From NCBI RefSeq assembly GCF_001547935.1, contig NZ_AP014635.1, positions 1,054,001 to 1,118,000 of the forward strand: DNA of 64,000 bases, given 5' to 3'. This document shows, piece after piece, positions 39,153 to 48,656 of the stretch. A program made the translations under genes and the position numbers. Numbering within the stretch: the stretch's first letter is position 1; each line of letters opens with the position of its first letter. The notes under the pieces were generated by a model that had not been told where the DNA came from, ran no database searches, and saw only the letters and a list, made by a program, of their open reading frames with translations. The DNA comes from Vibrio tritonius. GTDB taxonomy: Bacteria > Pseudomonadota > Gammaproteobacteria > Enterobacterales > Vibrionaceae.

Positions 39153-39763
39153 TGACTAAGAACAAAGTGACATTTGATGCACTAGAATTAGATGCCTTAG
39201 CGGAGCTGTTCAACATCAGTGTGGGGTATGCAGCTTCAACATTAAGCGATTTAACTGATGAAGATGTTGTCTTGAGTGTGCCTTTTGTAAATTTGAGCTC
39301 TGTTGATAGGCTTCACAAGCTACTCTCCTTTGAGCGTGGAAAATTAACGGCCATTTCACAAAACTTCGATGGGAAACTTAATGGTCTGGCTTTTCTTATT
39401 TTTCCAGAGAATAATGCATTCGATGTTATCAAATTGATGCTTAAAACGGATTTTAGTTCAGAGGAAATATCTGAGTTTGAACAGGATGCGCTAAACGAAA
39501 TTGGAAATATCATTCTTAATACGTGTTTTTCAACACTTGCGGATCTTTTAAAAATTAATTTTGAGTGTGGTTTGCCAACGTTGAGCCTATTGACCGCTGA
39601 AGATCTATCTAAACCTAACAATCCCGACCAAGATGTATTATTGATTCAAATAAAAATGTCATTAGAAGATTATGATATAGAGAGTTTTGTTGTTTTTATC
39701 ATCAGTGTTGATTCTACGATGAACTTGAAGATTGCTTTGGATGATTTTATTGAAAATATGTGA
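39152..39763 (+). CDS. CheC/CheX-like phosphatase domain protein
   Basis: 203 residues from GTG 39152. Two CheC-type helices are visible: ALAELFNISVGYAASTLSDL (E..N pattern) and ALNEIGNIILNTCFSTLADL (E..N), the signature of CheC/CheX/FliY phosphatases that remove phosphate from CheY. The one-base overlap with the preceding receiver gene strongly suggests that this receiver is its substrate. It is followed by a diguanylate cyclase gene after seven bases. It may instead be a scaffold; activity is inferred from motif residues only. Confidence 0.82.
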   Translation: MTKNKVTFDALELDALAELFNISVGYAASTLSDLTDEDVVLSVPFVNLSSVDRLHKLLSFERGKLTAISQNFDGKLNGLAFLIFPENNAFDVIKLMLKTDFSSEEISEFEQDALNEIGNIILNTCFSTLADLLKINFECGLPTLSLLTAEDLSKPNNPDQDVLLIQIKMSLEDYDIESFVVFIISVDSTMNLKIALDDFIENM

Positions 39764-39770
39764 GAGTTTT

Positions 39771-40679
39771 ATGATTTTGGATGATATTTTAGATGGACTA
39801 GATACGGGAGTTATGGTCGTCGATAAAAATCTAAGTTTAGTCTATGTTAATCAGTGGATAAAAAAGAGGACAGAAAGAGAGGAGTATAGTAATCTTTATG
39901 AACTCTTTCCTAAAGAGCTTTTAAGTAAAAGATTAAATGATGCTATAAATACCTGTTTGACTCATAACCTTCCTTCTGTGATTACTCCAATATTAAATAA
40001 ATATCCGATCCCTTTAGTAAAGTTAAGTAACGAATCCAAAGTTAAAATCATTCCTTATATAAAAATAACGCCTTTTTATCAAGAAGATGAAAGTTACTGT
40101 ATGTTGCAAATTTCAGACGTAACATCTGTAATGGTGAGAGAAGAGTTTTTTTCTAGTAAATCAAAGAAACTATCTAAGATCGCCTTAACCGATGAATTAA
40201 CCAATATTCCTAATAGACGCTATTTTAATAAGCATTTAACCGAGCTTTTTGAAAAATCAAGCGATAAGATATCTAAGATAACACTACTTTTTATCGATGT
40301 TGATTTCTTTAAAAAATACAATGACTTATATGGTCACCAAAAGGGTGATGAGTGCTTAATAAAAATATCAGGTATTATTAGTCATACGGTAAAAAGAGCA
40401 AATTGCAAAGCCTTTCGATATGGAGGAGAAGAGTTCTGTATCATTGCGCACAATCTAGATGAGTGCAATATAGAAAATCTAACAGAAGCGATTATAGACA
40501 ATATTTCTAAGTCGAATATAAAGCACGATGATAGTGTATATAAAAAGCTTACGGTAAGTATCGGAGTTTCGTCCTATGTCTCTGGCAGTGAACAAACTCA
40601 AGCTAGCCTGATCTCGAAAGCGGACAGCGCCTTATATCACTCTAAAGATAAGGGTAGGAATACTTTTACCATCTTATAA
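39771..40679 (+). CDS. Soluble diguanylate cyclase (PAS-like + GGDEF)
   Basis: ATG 39771 gives 302 residues; the 13-codon upstream extension lies in the previous gene and is unlikely. An N-terminal PAS-like sensor (about 1-125, ILDGLDTGVMVVDKNLSLVY) precedes a GGDEF domain with DELTNIPNRRYFNKHL and an intact active site GGEEF (residues 218-222). The inhibitory RxxD site is replaced by RANC, so product feedback may be lost. No membrane segment. Placed behind the adhesin and receiver/phosphatase genes, it may supply c-di-GMP to LapD (inference). Base composition is AT-richer than its neighbours. Confidence 0.9.
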   Translation: MILDDILDGLDTGVMVVDKNLSLVYVNQWIKKRTEREEYSNLYELFPKELLSKRLNDAINTCLTHNLPSVITPILNKYPIPLVKLSNESKVKIIPYIKITPFYQEDESYCMLQISDVTSVMVREEFFSSKSKKLSKIALTDELTNIPNRRYFNKHLTELFEKSSDKISKITLLFIDVDFFKKYNDLYGHQKGDECLIKISGIISHTVKRANCKAFRYGGEEFCIIAHNLDECNIENLTEAIIDNISKSNIKHDDSVYKKLTVSIGVSSYVSGSEQTQASLISKADSALYHSKDKGRNTFTIL

Positions 40680-40731
40680 CTCATTTTATTATTTTTCCTT
40701 CATTTTAATGTCTCTAATGATAATGAAAAAA

Positions 40732-40748
40732 GCCCACTCATGGTGGGC
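40732..40748 (-). terminator. Hairpin with minus-strand T-run
   Basis: GCCCAC/GTGGGC with a 5-base loop; on the minus strand it is followed by TTTTTT. It suits the end of the decayed hydrolase gene to its right and also lies 52 bp after the plus-strand cyclase gene. Confidence 0.65.
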
Positions 40749-40928
40749 AAAATGGAGTAATGCTATCAGGTCTTTTGATAAAATAGCTACCCTCCCCAGT
40801 GCAGCTACTTTATCAGTATAGTGTATATTTTTTATTTGTATAAAATTTTAAAGAAAATTTATACAGTTAGGATAGACCATCTACTTTACCCATGTGATCA
40901 ATAATATCGTGTGGGACGAAATAAATAC

Positions 40929-41126
40929 TTAAACTATCCGTTCGATATTTTTTGTTATGCTTTGCCACATGCTGACAGGGTTTGAATACATAGGGAAGTG
41001 TCCACAGGACGGTATTTTTGCCAACATTACCCCTTGGTTTTCAATATAGGGCAGGTAAGACAAGTGCTGGTTTTGCTCACCATACATAAACATCTTAGGG
41101 CAGGGCAGGTTGAGAAATTTTGTCAT
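40929..41126 (-). pseudogene. C-terminal remnant of an alpha/beta hydrolase
   Basis: The 65 codons contain LPCPKMFMYGEQNQHLSYLP, then IPSCGHFPMYSNP, where GHF carries the family's catalytic histidine. The usual N-terminal half with the nucleophile elbow is absent; upstream sequence (41127-41376) is broken in all minus frames. I regard this as a degraded gene, divergent from the LysR regulator that may once have controlled it. The rest of 40680-41376 holds no gene I can support. Confidence 0.65.
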
Positions 41127-41376
41127 TAACTCACCATATCGCCTTCTCGTGTTATTGCTGAGACGTTGAGGTGAACACCTTCGATTAAAAAAGGGAAACG
41201 ACGGCTAGTAAATAAGTCCATATAAAATTCGTATCTGTGATTGATAATGGCAATATACTGTCTTTTACTGATAGTTAAATTATGTTATTCGTATCTCTGT
41301 GATATGAAAATAGAATTAGTGGTCTAGCTAGGCTCGTTTTAACGTATGCTTTCAGTTGTGCCTTTAAGGACTTATC

Positions 41377-42303
41377 ATGAGTAAGATCGATTATAGATTA
41401 ATCAAGCAGCTTTATCTTTTTCTAGCGGTTGCAGAAGAGGAGCATTTTGGTCGTGCGGCAAAGCGCCTTGGTATGTCTCAGCCTCCTTTAACTGAGCAAA
41501 TAAAAATATTAGAGCAGTCCCTAAAGCTGACATTATTTGAGCGTTCGCGACGAGGAACCAAACTGAGCGCGTCGGGAAAGGCTATATTCCCGCACGTTCA
41601 AAAGTTTGTGGCCCATATGTCCTCGTTGGAAAAAATGGTCCGCGAGGTCTCCCATGGGCAATCTGGGGTGCTTCATATAGGTGCCATTACCTCCGCGATG
41701 TTTGAGGTTGTGCCTGCCTTTCTCGAACACTTCAAACAGCAGTTTCCCAATGTCACTATTTTTGTCGATGAGATTGATAGCGCTGAGGCGATTACGTCGT
41801 TATCGTCCGGCGAATTGGATCTGGCGTTTGTGAGAGTGGAAGGTGATATTGGCATGGGATTAAGTTCTCTTCCCTTAACCGAAGATAAGCTCGGTGTTGC
41901 GTTACCAGCCAATCATGCCTTAGGAGAAGTCAGCTCTATTTCTCTTCGTGAATTAAAAAACGACGCCTTTGTTATGTCGTCACGTCGGGTCAATCCCACC
42001 TATTTTGACTTGTTGACTTCCGCATGTCGAAATCACGGTTTCAACCCTCGCATTCTTTATGAAGTGCGCTCTATCACCGCTCAAATTGCCTATGTGAGTT
42101 GTGGTCAAGGCGTAGCTTTAGTTCCTATGAGCATGGTTAATGTAATACCGAATAATGTCAAAATCGTACCCCTTGAAGAGGCCATATCTATTGTAACGGC
42201 GGCGTTGGTATGGGATTCTGAGCGCACTCATCCATTGGTTGAGTATGGTGTTAAGTGGTTGAAAGAGCATGTCGCTGATAATAAAACCGTATCAATCTGT
42301 TAG
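41377..42303 (+). CDS. LysR-family transcriptional regulator
   Basis: 308 residues: N-terminal winged helix-turn-helix (FLAVAEEEHFGRAAKRLGMS ... QPPLTEQIKILEQ, residues 12-60) and a periplasmic-binding-protein-like effector domain (about 92-295). AAGGA (41366-41370) lies before the ATG. Family members bind small ligands and usually control adjacent genes; here candidates are the LysE exporter and aldo-keto reductases downstream or the decayed divergent hydrolase. Two similar ATTCGTATCT motifs (41227, 41287) lie in its upstream region. The ligand cannot be predicted. Confidence 0.93.
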   Translation: MSKIDYRLIKQLYLFLAVAEEEHFGRAAKRLGMSQPPLTEQIKILEQSLKLTLFERSRRGTKLSASGKAIFPHVQKFVAHMSSLEKMVREVSHGQSGVLHIGAITSAMFEVVPAFLEHFKQQFPNVTIFVDEIDSAEAITSLSSGELDLAFVRVEGDIGMGLSSLPLTEDKLGVALPANHALGEVSSISLRELKNDAFVMSSRRVNPTYFDLLTSACRNHGFNPRILYEVRSITAQIAYVSCGQGVALVPMSMVNVIPNNVKIVPLEEAISIVTAALVWDSERTHPLVEYGVKWLKEHVADNKTVSIC

Positions 42304-42364
42304 TTAAATAGTATTTTTTTCCAATTTCAGAACGATTGACAATAGAGCCTACTTCTTTTTTCTA

Positions 42365-42988
42365 TTGAGCGTCATTTTGGAAACCTATTTCAGCTTTGCT
42401 GCTATCGCATTAGCAGTGGTGTACATGCCAGGCCCTGGCACCTTAAAATCGATCACAAATGCCATTAATTTTGGTTTAAGAGGGTCAATCGTTGGTATAT
42501 CCGGTTTAACATTGGGCGTATGTGCCGTGGCGGTTTTTTCCGCTACCAGTTTAGGTATTTTGCTAGTATCTTCTCCAAAGGCTTTTAACATTGTCTCTTA
42601 CTGTGGTGCAGCGTATTTATTGTATTTAGGGATAAAATTGTGGTTTACACGCCGTCAAGATCAGGCAATATCGGTTGAATTGACATTCAAAAAGCGGCGA
42701 GTATTTGGCGAAGGTATCTTGCTGCAATTTAGCAATCCCAATGCCATTTTATTTTTCTTTTCTATTTTCCCTCATTTTATTAAACCAGAAGAAAACTATG
42801 TTATGCAGTTTTCAGTCTTGGTTGGCATTTTTAGTTTGGCGTTTATTTGTGCCCATTCGACTTATGCGTTCTTGGCCTATAAGGCAAAAAATCTCTTTTT
42901 GGGTCATCACCGCCATTGGTTGGATAAGATCAATGCCATCTTGTTTGTCCTTTTGGCGATTTACTTAGCTTGGAGTACGTCTGTATAA
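42365..42988 (+). CDS. LysE/RhtB-family amino-acid or metabolite exporter
   Basis: 207 residues with about six membrane helices and the family's N-terminal pattern MPGPGTLKSITNAINFGLRG; FGEGILLQFSNPNAILFFFS is also typical. The start appears to be TTG 42365, as no ATG is available before residue 21 and the N-terminal helix would otherwise be lost; no clear Shine-Dalgarno is present. Proteins of this family export amino acids or similar compounds in exchange for protons. It follows the LysR gene by 61 bp, a common regulator-exporter pairing. Confidence 0.87.
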   Translation: MSVILETYFSFAAIALAVVYMPGPGTLKSITNAINFGLRGSIVGISGLTLGVCAVAVFSATSLGILLVSSPKAFNIVSYCGAAYLLYLGIKLWFTRRQDQAISVELTFKKRRVFGEGILLQFSNPNAILFFFSIFPHFIKPEENYVMQFSVLVGIFSLAFICAHSTYAFLAYKAKNLFLGHHRHWLDKINAILFVLLAIYLAWSTSV

Positions 42989-43163
42989 GTAACTTGGGCG
43001 TTTCACTTTGCAATTTTTATCGGCGATTCATGTCATTTGTAAGTTTGTCTACTGGGATTAAGAAATAAAATAGATAAGTGCTTGCGGAAATTGCTAGCTA
43101 ATCAACGAGAATGAATCTGGTTATAGTGATGTCAATTTAACCACCTTTGCTAGCGAATAGTGA

Positions 43164-44048
<885 letters not shown>

Positions 44049-44058
44049 TTTTTCTTAG

Positions 44059-44090
44059 CCGAGGCACGCTCTAAGTGCCTCGGTTTTTTT
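44059..44090 (+). terminator. Strong intrinsic terminator of the aldo-keto reductase gene
   Basis: The 9-bp stem CCGAGGCAC/GTGCCTCGG with a 7-base loop is followed by seven T. Confidence 0.93.
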
Positions 44091-44188
44091 ATCTATTCGG
44101 GGTTTATCGAGTATGTAAGATTATAAATTTTATGACGAAAGCGTAAGAGCTAGGTAAACGTTAAAAACATTTATTAGGGAAAGCAAAC

Positions 44189-45388
44189 ATGAGTAGGAAA
44201 CGTAATGGTGAGGCAGGAGACAATAGTGCGACATCTATGGGGCGCCGTAAATTTATTGTTGCGGGGGCAAGTGTAGCAGCTACCTCAATGTTGTCTTTCG
44301 CTACGGCAACACAAGCTATTGCTGGGCAGAGCTCCTCTGGTTATGCAGATTCAAAAAAGTTACAGCCCTCTTTGGGTATTGGAAAGCGCAAATTAGGCTC
44401 TCTTGAAGTATCTGGCGTAGGTATAGGTGTTCAAAACATGCACCGTAAATACGACACAACAGTACCGTATCGACCAGAAATGATTAAGATCCTGCATGAG
44501 GCGTACGACCGTGGTATCACCTTCTTTGATACAGCTGAGGCGTATGGCCCTTTCGAGAATGAGCGAATCCTGGGTGAAGCGATCAGTTCTTTTCGTGACA
44601 ACATTAAGATCACCTCAAAATTTGGTTGGAATATAGACCTTAAAACGGGCAAGCGTGGTCCTGGGTTAAATAGCCGACCAGAGCATATTAAGCGAGCAGT
44701 TGAAGGCTCTCTTAAACGTCTAGGTACTGACCATATCGACCTTCTTTATCAGCACCGTGTTGACCCTCAAGTACCGATTGAAGATGTCGCTGGAGCTGTA
44801 AAAGATCTTGTGGACCAAGGAAAAGTTTTGCATTGGGGACTGTCGGAGCCCGGTATTCAGACGATTCGTCGGGCGCACGCTGAATTACCGTTGACCGCTA
44901 TTCAAAATGAATATTCGATGGCTACCCGTGATCCTGAAAAGGAAGTGATACCACTTTGTGAAGAGCTGGGAATAGGTTTTGTGTCCTGGTGGCCTTTAAA
45001 TTGTCAGCTACTGACAGGGTGTATTGATAGTGGAACCACTTTTGCTTCTGGAGATTTTCGTTCTATTACTCCCCGTTTTTCACCAGAGAATCTTGCTCAT
45101 AATATGTTGTTAATTGACCTTATTAAGCGTTGGGCTGAGCGTAAGAATACAACTCCTGCTCAGATTCCTCTAGCTTGGCTTATGGCGCAAAAGCCTTGGA
45201 TAGTACCTATCCCTGGAACAACCGTCATGGCACATATGATCGAAAACATTGGTGCAGCTGAGGTTCAATTTACACCGAGTGAGATAGCAGAACTGAATAC
45301 TGAATTAAAAGCCATTGAAGTACGTGGGCAACGTCTTCCAGATGGGGTTTTGGCTTTCTCTGGGGTAGAGGCTATTCGCAAAAGCTAA
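44189..45388 (+). CDS. Tat-exported aldo-keto reductase
   Basis: 399 residues. The N-terminus has a twin-arginine signal (GRRKFIVAGASVAATSMLSF, residues 18-37) ending near TQAIAG, so the protein should be folded with its cofactor in the cytoplasm and exported. The rest is an aldo-keto reductase barrel: GITFFDTAEAYGPFENERIL, TSKFGWN, DLLYQHRVDPQVP and the C-terminal IPGTTVMAHMIENIGA. Catalytic Asp, Tyr, Lys and His are all visible. The type resembles the YakC/IolS-like group. A second reductase lies upstream but is separated by a terminator, so this gene has its own promoter. AGGGAAAG precedes the ATG. Confidence 0.9.
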   Translation: MSRKRNGEAGDNSATSMGRRKFIVAGASVAATSMLSFATATQAIAGQSSSGYADSKKLQPSLGIGKRKLGSLEVSGVGIGVQNMHRKYDTTVPYRPEMIKILHEAYDRGITFFDTAEAYGPFENERILGEAISSFRDNIKITSKFGWNIDLKTGKRGPGLNSRPEHIKRAVEGSLKRLGTDHIDLLYQHRVDPQVPIEDVAGAVKDLVDQGKVLHWGLSEPGIQTIRRAHAELPLTAIQNEYSMATRDPEKEVIPLCEELGIGFVSWWPLNCQLLTGCIDSGTTFASGDFRSITPRFSPENLAHNMLLIDLIKRWAERKNTTPAQIPLAWLMAQKPWIVPIPGTTVMAHMIENIGAAEVQFTPSEIAELNTELKAIEVRGQRLPDGVLAFSGVEAIRKS

Positions 45389-45418
45389 TCCTATAGTGTG
45401 GATATGTGATCATCGAGA

Positions 45419-45439
45419 GGGGCACTTAATAAGTGCCCC
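45419..45439. terminator. Bidirectional terminator between convergent genes
   Basis: The 9-bp stem GGGGCACTT/AAGTGCCCC with a 3-base loop sits between the two convergent stop codons. Short A/T tracts follow on the plus strand. Confidence 0.8.
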
Positions 45440-45446
45440 ATTTAAA

Positions 45447-46667
45447 TTATTGTAAAGGTTTTCCGTTGAGGGTTGCCTGGCCTTCGGTGAGTTTAAATGT
45501 CCCTGTATATTTATCTTCAGGGCTTAGGTCAAAGTAGCGTTCTACTACTGGTGAAATTTTAGGCATGCTTTCGACAAGCGATTTTTCTAAATCAAAATCG
45601 ACCTGTGCAGATAGGTTTGAGATGAGTTGAGTTCGTTTCTGATATGGTTGCATCTCAGAATAATTTGCAGGAGCAAGAGCTATGAAGCCTTTAGCTGAAG
45701 AGTTGTTGATTCTCAGAGTAATACTATTGCCATTAATTCCATTGTTAAGAAGTTCATTAAGGATTTTTTTGACGCGTTCCTGAGCTATGTTGCCATGATG
45801 GATACTATCGGCAGCCTCTTGGAGTCGTGAAGCGGGGATTCCCGGTACATTTATATTAAGAGTGATATCGAAATTATCTTTAGGTGCATTATCAAGATTG
45901 AAATTCAGTTTATTTACTTCAATGTCTGTCGTTAAAGTTGCGGAAGGTTCATTAGTAAGTGCGGTATTCCACTTCAGTCCAGCAACTTGAATGCTTTGAT
46001 TGAAACGCTTTTCTAGAACATTTATTTTACCTGTTGTTATATCAAAAGTGTTCTTGGGTAAGTTATCACCGCCAACTGATTTCATGGTGATATCAGTTAA
46101 GGAGAACTGTTCGTTTCGTTTGTTATATACAAAGCTTGGTAGATGCATTGTAGAGGTAATTTGATTTGAGGAACCAATAGTACTAAATGTCAATTTCCCA
46201 AGCTCTAACGAGCTAAGGCCATCTTGAATTTTTCCAATCTGAATTTCACCATTTAAATCTAATTTCTCATTAGCAGTCGAAAAGGAATAGTGAATATTGT
46301 CATTAATCGTAGCTACATTTTCAATAAATGTTTTTGCTAAACCTTTGTCTTTAACAATAGTGACATGACCACTGACTGATGATGCAAATAGACCAATGTT
46401 GGCTGTATGGTTTATGAAAATAGGGGCCTTATCGACACGTTTTCCGTTGAAAACGGGATAAATGACATATTGCTCGTCAATCTTGGAACCGTTAACGTTG
46501 GATGTTAACCTTTGAACCTGAATTGCATTGCTATCAAGCTTTTGTAAAGCGCGAAGGATCTGTTGGGGAACTTCTTGACTTGCTTTGTTAATCATTATGT
46601 TATTTGCAGCAAAACCTGATCCTACTGCCACTAAAAATATACCACTAGCAACTAACTTTTTTTTCAT
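45447..46667 (-). CDS. DUF945 (YdgA-like) family protein
   Basis: 406 residues with an N-terminal export signal or anchor (KKKLVASGIFLVAVGSGFAA). The body has the long, beta-rich pattern of DUF945 proteins: IYPVFNGKRVDKAPIFINHT, STANEKLDLNGEIQIGKI, MKSVGGDNLPK and LTEGQATLNGKPLQ at the end, the family's typical C-terminal turn. E. coli YdgA is in the envelope; no enzymatic role is established. Length is somewhat shorter than the usual 450-500. Flanking genes are unrelated. Confidence 0.8.
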   Translation of the reverse strand: MKKKLVASGIFLVAVGSGFAANNIMINKASQEVPQQILRALQKLDSNAIQVQRLTSNVNGSKIDEQYVIYPVFNGKRVDKAPIFINHTANIGLFASSVSGHVTIVKDKGLAKTFIENVATINDNIHYSFSTANEKLDLNGEIQIGKIQDGLSSLELGKLTFSTIGSSNQITSTMHLPSFVYNKRNEQFSLTDITMKSVGGDNLPKNTFDITTGKINVLEKRFNQSIQVAGLKWNTALTNEPSATLTTDIEVNKLNFNLDNAPKDNFDITLNINVPGIPASRLQEAADSIHHGNIAQERVKKILNELLNNGINGNSITLRINNSSAKGFIALAPANYSEMQPYQKRTQLISNLSAQVDFDLEKSLVESMPKISPVVERYFDLSPEDKYTGTFKLTEGQATLNGKPLQ

Positions 46668-46897
46668 TATTAGTGTTTCCTAAAATCAATTAAATAGACA
46701 TAAACGGTCTTATCTCATTCTAAAAGTACCTAAGTGACTTAGTATTGAGATGAGTAAGATGTGATATTACCATCAAAATAACTATCCGTATAAAAATACC
46801 CAATAAAATTCCCGCTGAAACAGAATCTTAAGATTACTTTGGGTATATCATCGTTCAATTCTTTGAAGGTTGTTTTTGACGAATACAGACAAAAAAA

Positions 46898-46922
46898 TAG
46901 CCCATCACAGGTAAATGGGCTA
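46898..46922 (-). terminator. Hairpin with minus-strand T-run
   Basis: TAGCCCAT/ATGGGCTA with a 9-base loop is followed on the minus strand by seven T. It may stop read-through from the two-component operon at 47161-49328. Confidence 0.75.
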
Positions 46923-47075
46923 AAAGGTATTCCAATCACAACTTAGGAGTTTGCCATCAGGCAGTTGGTCTATTCTCTTTAACTATAGAACAGATTTTTA
47001 AGATTGGCCTATATAAATTGTTCCTTTATTTTGTAACGCAGCAGGGTACTTTGACATTATCTATTAATGCCAATA

Positions 47076-47105
47076 GCCCACTTTGTCATAAATGGCAAAG
47101 TGGGC
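47076..47105 (-). terminator. Perfect 10-bp hairpin after the sensor kinase gene
   Basis: GCCCACTTTG/CAAAGTGGGC with a 10-base loop lies 55 bp past the kinase stop codon. It has no T-run on either strand, so it could protect the mRNA end rather than terminate. Confidence 0.55.
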
Positions 47106-47160
47106 CGAACTGACTGGGCAATGCGAGCCTACGTTAAGTATTTACCTAAACATCGAATGT

Positions 47161-48627
47161 TTAGGTACAGTTATTGAGTTGCACCGTGACGGTAAAACAG
47201 CGGTCACTGCTTTGTGCGAAACTCAGCGTATAGTGACACTGCTGACAGAGGTTACTCACAATAGATAAACCAAGCCCAAAGCGTTGGTTACTGGTTCGAG
47301 AACTATCCACCTGATAAAGCGGTTGAGTAATATTGCCTAACTGCTCGTCGGTTAACTTATTCACATATGAGTTGCTGATAGTCAAAAAGGTTTGTTGGTT
47401 TTCTTGATACCAAAGCACATCTACAACACTGTCTTCTGGACTGTAGAACAGGGCATTATCCAGTAAATTAGTAAGGATGGTCTCCATGACAAAGGTATCG
47501 GCCACGATGCGTTCGATAGTTTGATAGCGAACCTTTACCCGCTGTGGTAACTGTGGGTATTTAAATTCTAGCGCTGACTGAACACGGTTGGTTAGAGTAG
47601 CAAGCGTAATCTTCTCTTGTGAGACGATGAGAGAAGGCGATGAGGCGCGTTGCAACAACATTAAGTTCTCAACAATGGCTTTCATTCGTTGTGCTATATG
47701 CAAAATATCATCGGGATATGTTTTGCTGATTCGTTCATCATCTGGGTAACGTAGGTGAATTTCACTCAGTGCCAGAATCTCTGCAATGGGCGTTTTGAGT
47801 TCGTGGGCAATGTCGCTGGTAATGCGTTTTTCATTGGCAACTAACTGACTATTGGCATCAATGAACGCGTTTAATTCGTTACGAATCGGTTCTATCTCTT
47901 TCACCGGATTCGTTGGTTTTACAAAATGAGAGACCCGCTCACCACGTTGTTTGAGGTCACTAAACTGCTTGAGTTCATCGTTCAATTTTACCAGCGGAGC
48001 AAGTCCCTTCAATATCAGCAGGTTGGTAATATATCGCACCAATGTCATGGCAAGTAAGAAGCTTGTGATCAAGAGAATGTCTACAATCCACAATACATCG
48101 AGTGAATGGGCCGATTCATAGACCGTGAGATGCAGTGGCTCAGTCCCGGCTGGCGCATTTTTAGGGATAAAGGTGGAAATAAGCGCTCGACCTTCTTCGC
48201 CATTGGGCATCATAAGCGGAAAAATACGATCTTTGCCAACGGGCAGAGTGGAGCGAATAAGGTTGCTGTGGGGAAAGTGATCTAGGCTAGCAGAACGAGC
48301 AAGCGAAGTGTCATTTTGCCACAGTTGGAAAAATTGCGGATGTTTCTCTTTTTGATATTGCGGCATGACCTGCTTATCAAAGCTCATCACTAACGCACCA
48401 TTCTCAATACTGACTTGAGATTTTAGGTAGTTAGCGCGGTTTATCATGGCTGCATCAAATTGCTCTTCTACCCAGTGGTCCATTCCGGTATCAACAGAAA
48501 GAAAAACCACGAGTAAAATTGCCCCAAATATCAAAGAAACTGAGTTCACCAAGTTACTTTGGATAGAGGCCATAGAATGTTGGTAGCGTTTACCAATAAA
48601 AGGTAAGTAGCTGATGAATCGTCGCAC
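47161..48627 (-). CDS. Sensor histidine kinase, PmrB/QseC-like
   Basis: 488 residues: TM1 (about 28-47), periplasmic sensor region (about 50-175), TM2 (about 176-197), HAMP-like linker, HisKA with the phosphorylated His275 in SDIAHELKTPIAE, and a catalytic ATPase domain with NLLDNALFYSPE (N box) and SNQRFGLGLSIV (G2 box). It would phosphorylate the adjacent regulator in response to an envelope signal, probably metal, acid or cationic peptide by analogy with PmrB/CarS. Lies 29 bp after the regulator gene, same operon. The signal is inferred only. Confidence 0.9.
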   Translation of the reverse strand: MRRFISYLPFIGKRYQHSMASIQSNLVNSVSLIFGAILLVVFLSVDTGMDHWVEEQFDAAMINRANYLKSQVSIENGALVMSFDKQVMPQYQKEKHPQFFQLWQNDTSLARSASLDHFPHSNLIRSTLPVGKDRIFPLMMPNGEEGRALISTFIPKNAPAGTEPLHLTVYESAHSLDVLWIVDILLITSFLLAMTLVRYITNLLILKGLAPLVKLNDELKQFSDLKQRGERVSHFVKPTNPVKEIEPIRNELNAFIDANSQLVANEKRITSDIAHELKTPIAEILALSEIHLRYPDDERISKTYPDDILHIAQRMKAIVENLMLLQRASSPSLIVSQEKITLATLTNRVQSALEFKYPQLPQRVKVRYQTIERIVADTFVMETILTNLLDNALFYSPEDSVVDVLWYQENQQTFLTISNSYVNKLTDEQLGNITQPLYQVDSSRTSNQRFGLGLSIVSNLCQQCHYTLSFAQSSDRCFTVTVQLNNCT

Positions 48628-48656
48628 AATGGCTCCCCTAAGCTGGTGGTTTGGGT

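Larger units (their letters stand above)
46668..47160. other. Intergenic region with two hairpins
   Basis: 493 bp without a supported gene. A 66-codon minus frame at 46739-46939 is crossed by a terminator and has no ribosome-binding site. The DUF945 promoter should lie near 46670-46730. Confidence 0.55.

Noticed and set aside
41127..41376. Extension of the hydrolase remnant upstream
   Set aside because: Each minus-strand frame is short or broken and none shows the nucleophile elbow; only 40929-41126 is supported.
46739..46939. 66-codon minus-strand frame
   Set aside because: Aromatic-rich composition, no ribosome-binding site, and a terminator-like hairpin lies inside it.
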